Assembly: GCA_003509895.1 (NCBI GenBank)
Contig: DOMJ01000047.1
Coordinates: forward strand, 1-19,996
Length of the DNA: 19,996 nucleotides
Reading direction: 5' to 3'
Source of the DNA: Candidatus Uhrbacteria bacterium
GTDB taxonomy: Bacteria > Patescibacteriota > Patescibacteriia > UBA9934 > UBA11717
Shown here: one piece after another, positions 14,011 to 19,996 of the stretch
Layout: each line of letters starts with the position of its first letter
Position numbering within the stretch: the first letter of the stretch is position 1
Notes under the pieces: model-generated
Told to the model about the DNA's origin: nothing
What the model saw: the letters and a program-made list of their open reading frames with translations, nothing else
Databases searched by the model: none
Translations under genes and position numbers: made by a program

Positions 14011-14582
14011 CTATTCTGATGGAAAAGGCGATCTATGGAAGCCTGTAATTGGCTGCTCGTTTCCTGTATGACGATCGTGAGATCGTTACGGGTCTTTAAA
14101 ACATCATCTTTCACATTGTGGAGATCTTTTTTAACTTGTAGAACATCATTTTTTACTTCCAAAATATCGTTTTTTACCTGTAGAACATCATCCTTCACGT
14201 GACGTAAGTCTTCTTTTACTTGTAATACATCATCTTTCACGTCATGAAGATCTGCTTTGACCTCTAGAATATCATCTTTCACTTGCAATACGTCGGCCTT
14301 CACCTGTGATACGTCGGTTTTGACTTGTAAGAGATCTTCTTTGGAGGCGCAGGTTCGATCAATATGGTCCAAAATGTCGTATTTTGTCTTGGCGAGTTCT
14401 TGTTTTGTAGCAAATTCCGAATGGATCTCTGCTTGCAGTTGTTGTATATCTTCCTTTGTCGCCATGTGCTCTTTAATAAACACAAACGTTTCCTGCATTT
14501 CTGAGATGCGATCGTTTTGTGATTGCACGCGGTGTGAAAGCGCAGACAGTTGTTTGACTGTTGCAAACTCTGTTGTTTTCAT
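14007..14582 (-). CDS. Heptad-repeat coiled-coil protein, 191 aa
   Basis: After an N-terminal region of about 80 residues with short helical segments (HMATKEDIQQLQ and FATKQELAKTKYDI), residues 81-171 are thirteen uninterrupted seven-residue repeats of the form K-x-D-hydrophobic-x-x-Val. Examples are KADVLQV, KDDILEV and KADLHDV. Hydrophobic residues at spacings of 3 and 4 give a regular a/d core, so the protein should form a long parallel coiled coil of roughly 90 residues. A short tail, SSQLQASIDRLFHQNR, follows. No signal peptide or membrane segment is seen. It has its own extended -10 promoter ending 8 bases before the ATG. Its function is unknown; a spacer, scaffold or oligomerisation part near the surface-glycan genes is possible. 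Confidence 0.82.
   Translation of the reverse strand: MKTTEFATVKQLSALSHRVQSQNDRISEMQETFVFIKEHMATKEDIQQLQAEIHSEFATKQELAKTKYDILDHIDRTCASKEDLLQVKTDVSQVKADVLQVKDDILEVKADLHDVKDDVLQVKEDLRHVKDDVLQVKNDILEVKNDVLQVKKDLHNVKDDVLKTRNDLTIVIQETSSQLQASIDRLFHQNR
14070..14342 (-). repeat. Thirteen tandem 21-base coding repeats
   Basis: The heptads of the coiled-coil protein are visible in DNA as a 21-base period. Copies differ mainly at variable heptad positions and third bases, so the array is old or diversified and not a fresh expansion. The variants VLQV, ILEV and LHxV recur along the array, hinting at duplication of blocks longer than one heptad. Confidence 0.8.
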
Positions 14583-14590
14583 ACACCACT

Positions 14591-14599
14591 ATTCTATCA
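14591..14599 (-). promoter_or_regulatory. Extended -10 promoter of the coiled-coil gene (leaderless type)
   Basis: The minus strand reads TGA-TAGAAT, ending 8 bases before the ATG, in the 24-base gap after the upstream glycosyltransferase. Confidence 0.6.
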
Positions 14600-14606
14600 A
14601 ACGGGC

Positions 14607-15737
14607 CTAAACGCTTTTTATGAGCGTGTCAAGAGTCTGCTGTGCACAGGTGCTCCACTGGAATGTTTGTGCGCGTTTGATTCCACGTTGATGGAGTTCT
14701 TTTTGAAGATTCGAATCGTTGAGGAGTTGATCGATTGTTTGTGTGAGCTCGTTGGTGTTCATGGCTCGTGCAGATAAAACCGCATCAGAGCCGATTTCCA
14801 ATAAACTGCTATTGCGTGAGGTAACCACGGGAGTGCCACAGGCCATCGCCTCTACAATTTGCATGCCAAACCCTTCGTAGCGAGAAGGCAGAACAAGGGC
14901 ACGGGCGCCACGTAAAAGGGCGGGGCGATCCGCATCGGATACAAATCCAAGGAGATGAATCTCTTGTTTGTAGGGGGAGCGTGCGATTGCACGATTGAGT
15001 GCTTTTCGTTTCCAGCCACGCCCGCCAGCCAGAACAAGATGGATGTGGTGACCTTGTGCGCGTAGTTGATCAAAGGCATCTACAAGACTTGGCAGGTTTT
15101 TTCGTGGCTCGCAAGTGGCAAGCGAGAGGAGGTAGGGTTGTGTAATGCCGAGCTGTTGCCTGCGTGTAGCATCGTCCGGGCGTGGTCGTTCTTGAAAAAG
15201 GTCGTGATCCAATCCATGCAAAATAGTGAGGCTGTTTTTAGACGATCGTCCAAAATGCAACGTAAGATCCCTCTGCGTGGAGTCGGACACCGCAATGAGT
15301 TTTGTGACGCGGTGTAGAGCGGTTCGTGCGCGTGTAATGCGATAGCGGACGTGATGCATCCAGTTGTACGTTTCCGGGATCAAGTACCAAGCAAGATCGT
15401 GCACCGTGAGGACCGTTGGTGCGGTGGTACGCGGCAGGTACCCTGTGTTTGGAAACCAGACAGCGTCTACAGATTCACCAAGAAGATGCTCAAGCGAGAC
15501 AAGTCTCAAGGCAATCAATCCATTGATGAGTTTATTGGGGAAACGCCTGTGGATGTGTCGAACATGCGGTATACGGCGGAGCGTCTCCGGCAAAACAAGA
15601 GGTGAAAATCCACGCGAAAAAAAGATGAGCTCCGTGTGCTCATCGGGTTGCATGGCCAGAATGGTCTCTAAAACGTAGTGCCCAACACCACTTGGCGTTG
15701 TGCTATAGAGACTTTGAACATCAATCGCTATTTTCAT
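14607..15737 (-). CDS. GT4 family glycosyltransferase
   Basis: This 376-residue GT-B fold enzyme has a typical start (MKIAIDVQSLYSTTPSGVGHYVLE), the VHDLAWYLIPE segment (about 112-122), LSLATCEPRKNL (204-215, the donor-domain opening) and the EX7E motif E288...E296 in SRYEGFGMQIVEAMACGTPVV. It is similar in type to the enzymes at 12545 and 15721 but clearly not a recent copy of either. The start overlaps the end of the preceding glycosyltransferase by 17 bases, so the two are translated from one mRNA. I chose the ATG; a GTG three codons upstream (15746) is an alternative. Specific sugars are unknown. Confidence 0.9.
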   Translation of the reverse strand: MKIAIDVQSLYSTTPSGVGHYVLETILAMQPDEHTELIFFSRGFSPLVLPETLRRIPHVRHIHRRFPNKLINGLIALRLVSLEHLLGESVDAVWFPNTGYLPRTTAPTVLTVHDLAWYLIPETYNWMHHVRYRITRARTALHRVTKLIAVSDSTQRDLTLHFGRSSKNSLTILHGLDHDLFQERPRPDDATRRQQLGITQPYLLSLATCEPRKNLPSLVDAFDQLRAQGHHIHLVLAGGRGWKRKALNRAIARSPYKQEIHLLGFVSDADRPALLRGARALVLPSRYEGFGMQIVEAMACGTPVVTSRNSSLLEIGSDAVLSARAMNTNELTQTIDQLLNDSNLQKELHQRGIKRAQTFQWSTCAQQTLDTLIKSV

Positions 15738-16848
15738 GTGATTCACTGGTTGCTTGGTGAATCAGCGACACCATTTCTTGAATTTGGTGCGTGAACGCTT
15801 CGTGAGAAAATTGATCGCTGTGAGCTTTTATGGTTTGTGGATCAAAACGAGAAGGATCAAATTGAATAAGTGTATCGGCAAGACATTCCCATGTTTGCTC
15901 ATCAAAAAAGGTTCCCGTAACACCCTCAACCACCGTCTCCAAGGCCCCACCCTTTGCGTAGGCAATCACGGGGCGACCGCTCGCCATGGCCTCAATCACG
16001 GTAATACCAAAGTCTTCTTCTTGCGGGTTGAGATAGGCGATACAGTTTTGGTACAAATCCGCTTTTTCCTGGTCACTCACGCGACCTAAAAACTCAATAT
16101 TGTCTTTTGCGATGGCTTGTAACTCATCGAGTTGAGGACCGCTCCCAAAGATTTTAAGCGGCAGGCGCAATCGATTAAAGGTCTCTACAATCAAATCAAA
16201 TTTTTTGTACGCCATAATGCGACCACCGGCGAGGAAGTAGGTTTTAGGTTGATCGGACACCGAAAAGGATTCCGTGTCTACGGGCGGAAAGACCACGCGC
16301 GCATCTGATCGATAGTATTTGAGAATACGTTGACGGACGGTTGCTGAGTTGGCGAGAAACTGGTCTACGCGGTCCGCAGCATGACGATCCCATTCACGGA
16401 GGCGTGAGAGATAGAGTGGGAGAATTTTTTTGACGACGGTTGGAACAGAAAGGTTTTGCACGTATTCATGCATCTCCGTCCAGAGATAGCGGGTGGGTGT
16501 GTGACAGTAACAAAGATGCACAGCGTCTTGGCGCGTGATGATGCCTTTTGCGAGCGAGCTCACACTGGAAATCACAATGTCAAATTCGCGCAGATCGTAT
16601 TGCTCGGTTGCGTGTGGCATGAGCGGGAGCAGCCATTGAAAGGGGAGCAGCGTAAACGGAAAACGATTTAAAAAAGAGGTGCGGACGGTGCCCAGAATAG
16701 GCGGATCAAAGCGCTCCGGTTTATAGGCAAGCGTATAAATGGGCGCGTTTGGGTAGAGTGAAGATAAAACACGGAGGACGCGCTCTGCGCCTCCGTCTTG
16801 GGTGAGGTGATCATGTACCAACGCGATTTTTGGCTCCGAATCTTGCAT
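15721..16848 (-). CDS. GT4 family glycosyltransferase (mannosyltransferase-like)
   Basis: The 375-residue protein opens with KIALVHDHLTQDGGAERVL, the wording of a GT4 subgroup often annotated as mannosyltransferase-like. YCHTPTRYLW (114-123) is typical of the same subgroup. The donor domain shows FLAGGRIMAYKKFDLIVETF (205-224) and the EX7E motif E278...E286 in EEDFGITVIEAMASGRPVIAY. It overlaps the next glycosyltransferase by 17 bases, so the pair probably acts consecutively on one glycan. A promoter with a TTGCCG/TAAGAT pair ends 6 bases before the ATG, again leaderless type. The mannose guess rests on family resemblance only. Confidence 0.9.
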   Translation of the reverse strand: MQDSEPKIALVHDHLTQDGGAERVLRVLSSLYPNAPIYTLAYKPERFDPPILGTVRTSFLNRFPFTLLPFQWLLPLMPHATEQYDLREFDIVISSVSSLAKGIITRQDAVHLCYCHTPTRYLWTEMHEYVQNLSVPTVVKKILPLYLSRLREWDRHAADRVDQFLANSATVRQRILKYYRSDARVVFPPVDTESFSVSDQPKTYFLAGGRIMAYKKFDLIVETFNRLRLPLKIFGSGPQLDELQAIAKDNIEFLGRVSDQEKADLYQNCIAYLNPQEEDFGITVIEAMASGRPVIAYAKGGALETVVEGVTGTFFDEQTWECLADTLIQFDPSRFDPQTIKAHSDQFSHEAFTHQIQEMVSLIHQATSESHENSD

Positions 16849-16854
16849 GTGCTG

Positions 16855-16884
16855 ATCTTAGCACTTTAGAAGACTCTTCGGCAA
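16855..16884 (-). promoter_or_regulatory. Promoter of the two-glycosyltransferase operon (leaderless type)
   Basis: On minus: -35 TTGCCG (16879-16884), 18-base spacer, extended -10 TGC-TAAGAT (16855-16863), then 6 bases to the ATG. The -10 lies in a small inverted repeat, GTGCT/AGCAC (16849-16864), which could be an operator. Confidence 0.65.
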
Positions 16885-16949
16885 ATGGGTTGGTTGGTGT
16901 AAAAGAAGATGGTCTACGTCTAACAAACATTTGGAAAAGTTCAAATATC

Positions 16950-17222
16950 TTACCTTAAACAAAAACCACCAAGATGATCTTGATGGTTAGACACCGACTT
17001 TTTTTCTAATCTCAGAACCCGTTCCTCAAGTCGTTCGTGAGAAGAACGCAAAGCGGCGAGTTCTGTCTCGTGACGGCCAAGCGTTGAGAGAAAGTCATCA
17101 ACTCTACGAAATGTACGATCATGGGAATCTTTGAGATCTTTGACGTCTGCCTCAACATTTCCAAGCTGCTCTTGAATGTCAACGACGGCCAGGAGAATTT
17201 CTTGCCCCATGCTATTTTCCAT
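16950..17222 (-). CDS. Small coiled-coil protein, 90 aa
   Basis: From the ATG the protein reads MENSMGQEILLAVVDIQEQLG and then a continuous charged amphipathic helix (DVKDLKDSHDRTFRRVDDFLSTLGRHETELAALRSSHERLEERVLRLEKK) with leucine/valine spacing of a coiled coil. There is no signal peptide or membrane helix. The frame could open at a TTG six codons upstream, but a promoter-like TGA-TACACT ends 8 bases before the ATG, which favours the ATG. The last dozen codons (NHQDHLGGFCLR) lie inside a hairpin plus T-run on the same strand, so an intrinsic terminator overlaps the coding end. The gene lies between the sugar transferase and the glycosyltransferase pair. I do not know its function. Confidence 0.65.
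   Translation of the reverse strand: MENSMGQEILLAVVDIQEQLGNVEADVKDLKDSHDRTFRRVDDFLSTLGRHETELAALRSSHERLEERVLRLEKKSVSNHQDHLGGFCLR
16955..16988 (-). terminator. Intrinsic terminator inside the end of the 90-aa coding region
   Basis: On minus, AACCA-T-CAAGA and TCTTG-G-TGGTT pair (16964-16988, one mismatch), with a TCA loop and then TTTTTGTTT (16965 down to 16957). The stop codon of the coiled-coil gene (16952-16950) lies beyond the T-run. Confidence 0.65.
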
Positions 17223-17230
17223 ATAGAAGG

Positions 17231-17239
17231 AGTGTATCA
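17231..17239 (-). promoter_or_regulatory. Extended -10 promoter of the 90-aa gene (leaderless type)
   Basis: The minus strand reads TGA-TACACT, ending 8 bases before the ATG at 17222, in the gap after the sugar transferase gene. Confidence 0.55.
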
Positions 17240-17258
17240 AACTGGAAAAAGGAACAAC

Positions 17259-18680
17259 TTATTTTGCCCCGCGAGAGAGGAGAACGACCCATGCGGTTTT
17301 TGCGAGAATTTGGAGATCCAGCAAAGGGCTCCAGTTCTCGATGTAATAGGTGTCCAGTCGAACTTCGTCGTTAAAATCCAGATCAGCGCGGCCGGAGACC
17401 TGCGCCATGCCGGTGATCCCAGGCTTGATCGTGAGCACTTTTAAATGCTCTGGTTTGTACTGCGCGACTTCTTCCGGAAAATGCGGTCGTGGCCCTACAA
17501 GACTCATTTTTCCAAACAACGCGAGGTAGAGTTGTGGAAGCTCGTCGATACTGGTTCTCCTAATCAGTTGTCCAAAGCGTGTAATGCGAGGGTCGTGTTC
17601 TAATTTAAAGAGGGGGGTACCGGCGCGTTCGTTTCCGTGCTCTGCGAGAAAGTCTTTATCAAATCGCAATTTGTGTGCGTCCTTGACCATAGAACGAAAT
17701 TTAATAAACGTAAACGGCTTGCCACCCTCTCCCACGCGTTGCACGGGTTTGCCGTTTGGGAGTTTACGGAAGAGGATTCCACCTTGTCGCTCGCCAATCA
17801 GAATCATGGCCACGATCAACTGCAAGGGGGAACTGAGCAGAATCAACAGGAGCGAGACAATCAAATCAAATGTGCGTTTGTAGATGCGACCCCAACCGTC
17901 CAGGGGCGTTTGTTTGACTTCAAAAAGAGGAATACCGGCAAAGGTATGTGGTTCTAATTTTGAGGTTGAGGCCTCCAACAGGTCGGCGGTATAGTAAAAA
18001 TTAATGTGTTGTTGCTCACAGAACGCGAGGAGTTTTAGTGCTTCTTTTCTGTTGGCATCCGGGTTGGCAAAGATAATCTCGTCTACGGATCCTTTGTGTT
18101 TTTTGCGGATAATCCAGCTTTGCGTTTCTTGATCAAATTGCGTGCGTGTACCAATCACATAAAAACCAAGACCGGGTTTTGCGCCAAACTCATCCAATAA
18201 AGGGGCCGTTTCTTCTTTTGGACCGATTAAAATCACGTGACGTTGACCAAACCCACGCGAGAGAAGAAGGCGTTGAAGGAGACGTAAAAGCAACCGAGCG
18301 AGAATCACAAAAAACATGGCCAACACCCAGGCAACAAGTACAATAAAGCGTGAATCAAAAATTTCTCGACTAAAAAAAATGACGGTAAAGACCAGCATCA
18401 TACCTGTGGAGACGGCATAGATCACACGACCAACTTCTTCTCGTACAGAACGGCGCTTAACACTGTAAAGACGATTTGCCGTAAAGATCAAGATCCAAAA
18501 GATGGCAACACCGAGTACCACGCGCAAAAGTTCGTTGACATCAATGTTAAATCGCACGGGTAACACTTCTGCTACGCGTGGGTGAATACGAATCCAATAG
18601 GCGGTCCACCCGGCCAGAACAATCACCGCGGCATCAATGGGGACGCGGATTCCGGCAAAAAACAAGTCGAGTCGTTTCAT
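17259..18680 (-). CDS. Polyprenyl-phosphate sugar-1-phosphate transferase (glycan-initiating)
   Basis: The 473-residue membrane enzyme would start glycan synthesis by moving a sugar-1-phosphate from a nucleotide sugar to undecaprenyl phosphate. Hydrophobic segments lie at about 12-31, 52-70, 88-103 and 111-132, followed by a cytoplasmic nucleotide-binding-like region (HVILIGPKEE, about 148-157). The C-terminal bacterial sugar transferase domain runs from about 266. It has a membrane helix (270-294), KFRSM (327-331), DPRIT (363-367), RRTSIDELPQL (374-384), SLVGPRP (393-399) and KPGITGMAQVSGR (419-431). All key family residues are present, and the length is that of the full-length WbaP/EpsE type. 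It is the likely first enzyme for the glycosyltransferases downstream. A promoter with a perfect TATAAT ends 8 bases before the ATG. Confidence 0.93.
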   Translation of the reverse strand: MKRLDLFFAGIRVPIDAAVIVLAGWTAYWIRIHPRVAEVLPVRFNIDVNELLRVVLGVAIFWILIFTANRLYSVKRRSVREEVGRVIYAVSTGMMLVFTVIFFSREIFDSRFIVLVAWVLAMFFVILARLLLRLLQRLLLSRGFGQRHVILIGPKEETAPLLDEFGAKPGLGFYVIGTRTQFDQETQSWIIRKKHKGSVDEIIFANPDANRKEALKLLAFCEQQHINFYYTADLLEASTSKLEPHTFAGIPLFEVKQTPLDGWGRIYKRTFDLIVSLLLILLSSPLQLIVAMILIGERQGGILFRKLPNGKPVQRVGEGGKPFTFIKFRSMVKDAHKLRFDKDFLAEHGNERAGTPLFKLEHDPRITRFGQLIRRTSIDELPQLYLALFGKMSLVGPRPHFPEEVAQYKPEHLKVLTIKPGITGMAQVSGRADLDFNDEVRLDTYYIENWSPLLDLQILAKTAWVVLLSRGAK

Positions 18681-18688
18681 GTTGGTTG

Positions 18689-18697
18689 ATTATACCA
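18689..18697 (-). promoter_or_regulatory. Extended -10 promoter of the sugar transferase gene (leaderless type)
   Basis: The minus strand reads TGG-TATAAT with 8 bases to the ATG. The -35 region is weak. It is the best example of the leaderless arrangement in this window because the -10 is perfect. Confidence 0.75.
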
Positions 18698-18754
18698 GCT
18701 CAAAGAGGAGGATAACAGGTATCGGATTTTTCGCCTTTCTTTTTTTGCACCTAT

Positions 18755-18778
18755 AAACAAAAAACCCCCGAAGGGGTT
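18755..18778 (-). terminator. Intrinsic terminator of the RNase P RNA gene
   Basis: On minus, AACCCC (18773-18778) pairs with GGGGTT (18763-18768) across a tetraloop of the TTCG type, followed by TTTTTGTTT. It lies about 25 bases past the mature 3' end. Confidence 0.85.
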
Positions 18779-18802
18779 CCTGTGTTCTTGCCACGCAAAG
18801 CG

Positions 18803-19256
18803 AGGACACCTGTAAGCCGAATTCTGTCTAGACCCAACCGTAGCTCCAAGGAGCGAAGTGGGTGAGACCGCGATCTATCTAGGCACAACATTGCTGTTGC
18901 GCTCGAGCGTGCTACCAAATTTGCACTTGCACCGGGATGGGTTTACCACGTCTCTCTGTTGCCAGAGGACGAGTTGCGTGACAGCCTCCCGAAGGAGATT
19001 GCCGTATCGCAGCACTTTTCACCTTAAGCCGTGAGCGGCCGTATTGTCTCTGTGGCACTTTCCCTAGGCTTAGTGCATCTCTCACTCACAGAAATCCAAT
19101 GAGTGAACGATTCACGTATACCCGGTCGCCGTTAACGACATCCCTTGTTCTGAACATTGCTGCCCAGAGGTGTTCGGACTTTCCTCTCCGCGAAGTGGAC
19201 CCCTCGAAGCTCAAAGAGCGAAGTGGGGCAATTCACGAAGCCACGGTCCAGTGTTC
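18803..19256 (-). ncRNA. rnpB: RNase P RNA (class A type)
   Basis: This is the catalytic RNA that removes 5' leaders from tRNA precursors. Read on minus it holds the universal segments GAGGAAAGTCCGAACACC (19186-19169), GGGAAAGTGCCACAGAGA, GGTGAAAAGTGC, GGTAAACCC and, near the 3' end, ACAGAATTCGGCTTACAGG (18826-18808). The order is correct. The ends are approximate, set by the short P1 pairing of GGAC with GTCC. At about 450 bases it is somewhat longer than the common 350-400. The extra length lies partly in two similar hairpins, near 19203-19230 and near 18836-18866. It has a strong promoter upstream and an intrinsic terminator downstream and is transcribed alone between trpS and the sugar transferase gene. 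Confidence 0.95.
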
Positions 19257-19279
19257 CTTTTCAGGATAAGAACTTCCAA

Positions 19280-19308
19280 AAGATACCGCAAAAGAACCAC
19301 TTTGTCAA
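19280..19308 (-). promoter_or_regulatory. Promoter of rnpB
   Basis: On minus: consensus -35 TTGACA (19303-19308), 17-base spacer, -10 TATCTT (19280-19285). The predicted start near 19273 leaves a short 5' leader with a small hairpin before the mature RNA. It is the only full consensus -35 with correct spacing that I saw. Confidence 0.8.
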
Positions 19309-19317
19309 TAGAAAGAG

Positions 19318-19343
19318 ATAAAAAAGGCCCAAAAAGGGCCACT
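19318..19343 (-). terminator. Intrinsic terminator of trpS
   Basis: GGCCC and GGGCC (19336-19340 with 19326-19330) pair around five bases, with a T-run following on minus. It starts within 10 bases of the trpS stop codon. Confidence 0.85.
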
Positions 19344-19345
19344 TT

Positions 19346-19996
19346 TTAATGGAGGGAGACACCAACTTTTTGTCTTACGATGGCCATTTTAGCTGAAGCA
19401 ATTTCCCTGGCGCGCATAGCACCGGCATCCAGGATACGAATCAACTCCGTTTCATCCGTCAAATACTCGCCGATCTTTTTTTGCAATGGGCTCAAATACC
19501 CAACGAGAGCTGCTGCGGTGTCCTTCTTTAAATCACCATAGCCTTTGTCTGCATAGTCTTGAGTGATTTTCTCCGGCGTTTGATCGCTCGCCAAGCTGTA
19601 AATATCAATCAGGTTTTTGATTCCCGGCTGATCGTCCGAGTACGCAATAGCCCCCTTGTCATCCGTCACGGCAGACATGATCTTTTTGTGGACCACATCA
19701 GCACTATCCATCACGGAGATGTAACTTTTTTCACTCTTGGCGCTTTTGCTCATCTTTTTTGTTGGATCATCTAGGCCGAGTATTTTGGCGCCAACATCCT
19801 TGAGTTTTACTTCCGGCACATGAAACGTATCGCCGTACGTGCGATTAAACCGTTCGGCAATGGTACGCGCTAATTCAACATGCTGTTTTTGATCGTATCC
19901 AACGGGCACCATACGAGCATCGTAAAGTAAAATATCGGCAGCCATTAAAACGGGATAATTAAACAATCCGGCGTTTATGTAATCTTTGTGCTGTTT
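19346..19996 (-). CDS. trpS: Tryptophanyl-tRNA synthetase, C-terminal part (runs off the window)
   Basis: The open frame continues to the right edge, so only the last 216 residues are visible and the true start with the HIGH-type motif is missing. The first visible residues, KQHKDYINAGLFNYPVLMAADILLYDARMVPVGYDQKQHVELARTIAERFN, are the classic TrpS tryptophan-site and dimer region. DDPTKKMSKS holds the class I KMSKS motif for ATP binding. The C-terminal helical part (QDYADKGYGDLKKDTAAALVGYLSPLQKKI) is normal for bacterial TrpS. The enzyme charges tRNA-Trp in the cytoplasm. A terminator abuts the stop codon, so rnpB downstream is transcribed separately. Confidence 0.96.
   Translation of the reverse strand, partial: KQHKDYINAGLFNYPVLMAADILLYDARMVPVGYDQKQHVELARTIAERFNRTYGDTFHVPEVKLKDVGAKILGLDDPTKKMSKSAKSEKSYISVMDSADVVHKKIMSAVTDDKGAIAYSDDQPGIKNLIDIYSLASDQTPEKITQDYADKGYGDLKKDTAAALVGYLSPLQKKIGEYLTDETELIRILDAGAMRAREIASAKMAIVRQKVGVSLH

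Noticed and set aside
14070..14342. CRISPR or satellite array
   Set aside because: The 21-base period is fully explained by a coding heptad repeat; there are no spacers or identical repeats.
14300..14566. Alternative frame of 88 codons inside the coiled-coil gene
   Set aside because: It is a shadow of the heptad coding region on the same strand with no promoter or ribosome binding site of its own.
18146..18346. Small plus-strand frames opposite the sugar transferase
   Set aside because: They are antisense shadows of a strongly conserved enzyme with no start signals.

Overview
The window looks like a chromosomal piece of a Patescibacteria (CPR) genome, possibly of the Parcubacteria/ABY1 kind. 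This is inferred from gene content and not from a marker tree. The pointers are a eukaryote-like (type 2) IleS, a DUF4012 protein beside GT4 glycosyltransferases, and an exported protein whose N-terminal repeat is of a kind common in Patescibacteria. Many promoters also sit so close to the start codon that the mRNAs should be leaderless. I see no mobile element, CRISPR array, tRNA or rRNA.

Layout. 1-443 has no supported gene but carries strong inverted repeats. 477-2484 (minus) holds an exported cupredoxin-like protein and two sugar-phosphate isomerase/epimerase genes (rpe-like, rpiB-like). 2627-6019 (plus) is an ileS-ruvA operon closed by a clear intrinsic terminator. 6241-6600 has no protein gene. 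It holds a promoter, about 210 bases of foldable sequence and a strong terminator, which I read as a candidate non-coding RNA. 6603-7550 (plus) is a FemAB-type aminoacyltransferase. 7607-7891 (minus) is a small unknown gene with a strong ribosome binding site.

7966-18680 is mainly a minus-strand surface-glycan region. It encodes a polyprenyl-phosphate sugar transferase that would start the glycan and three GT4 glycosyltransferases that would extend it. A DUF4012 membrane protein and a large single-span protein with DUF11-like ectodomain repeats share an operon with one of these glycosyltransferases. Two small coiled-coil genes and one plus-strand 77-residue unknown gene lie among them. No flippase or polymerase is visible, so the pathway is incomplete here. 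18803-19256 (minus) is the RNase P RNA gene, and the right edge carries the C-terminal part of trpS.

Expression signals fall into two kinds. Six minus-strand genes have an extended -10 (TGN plus a TATACT-like hexamer) ending only 6-8 bases before the start codon. Two small genes instead have a full AGGAGG ribosome binding site and visibly more GC-ending codons. The most interesting points are this split, the candidate RNA at 6344-6554, the loss of expected metal or catalytic residues in three proteins, and a terminator that lies inside a coding region.
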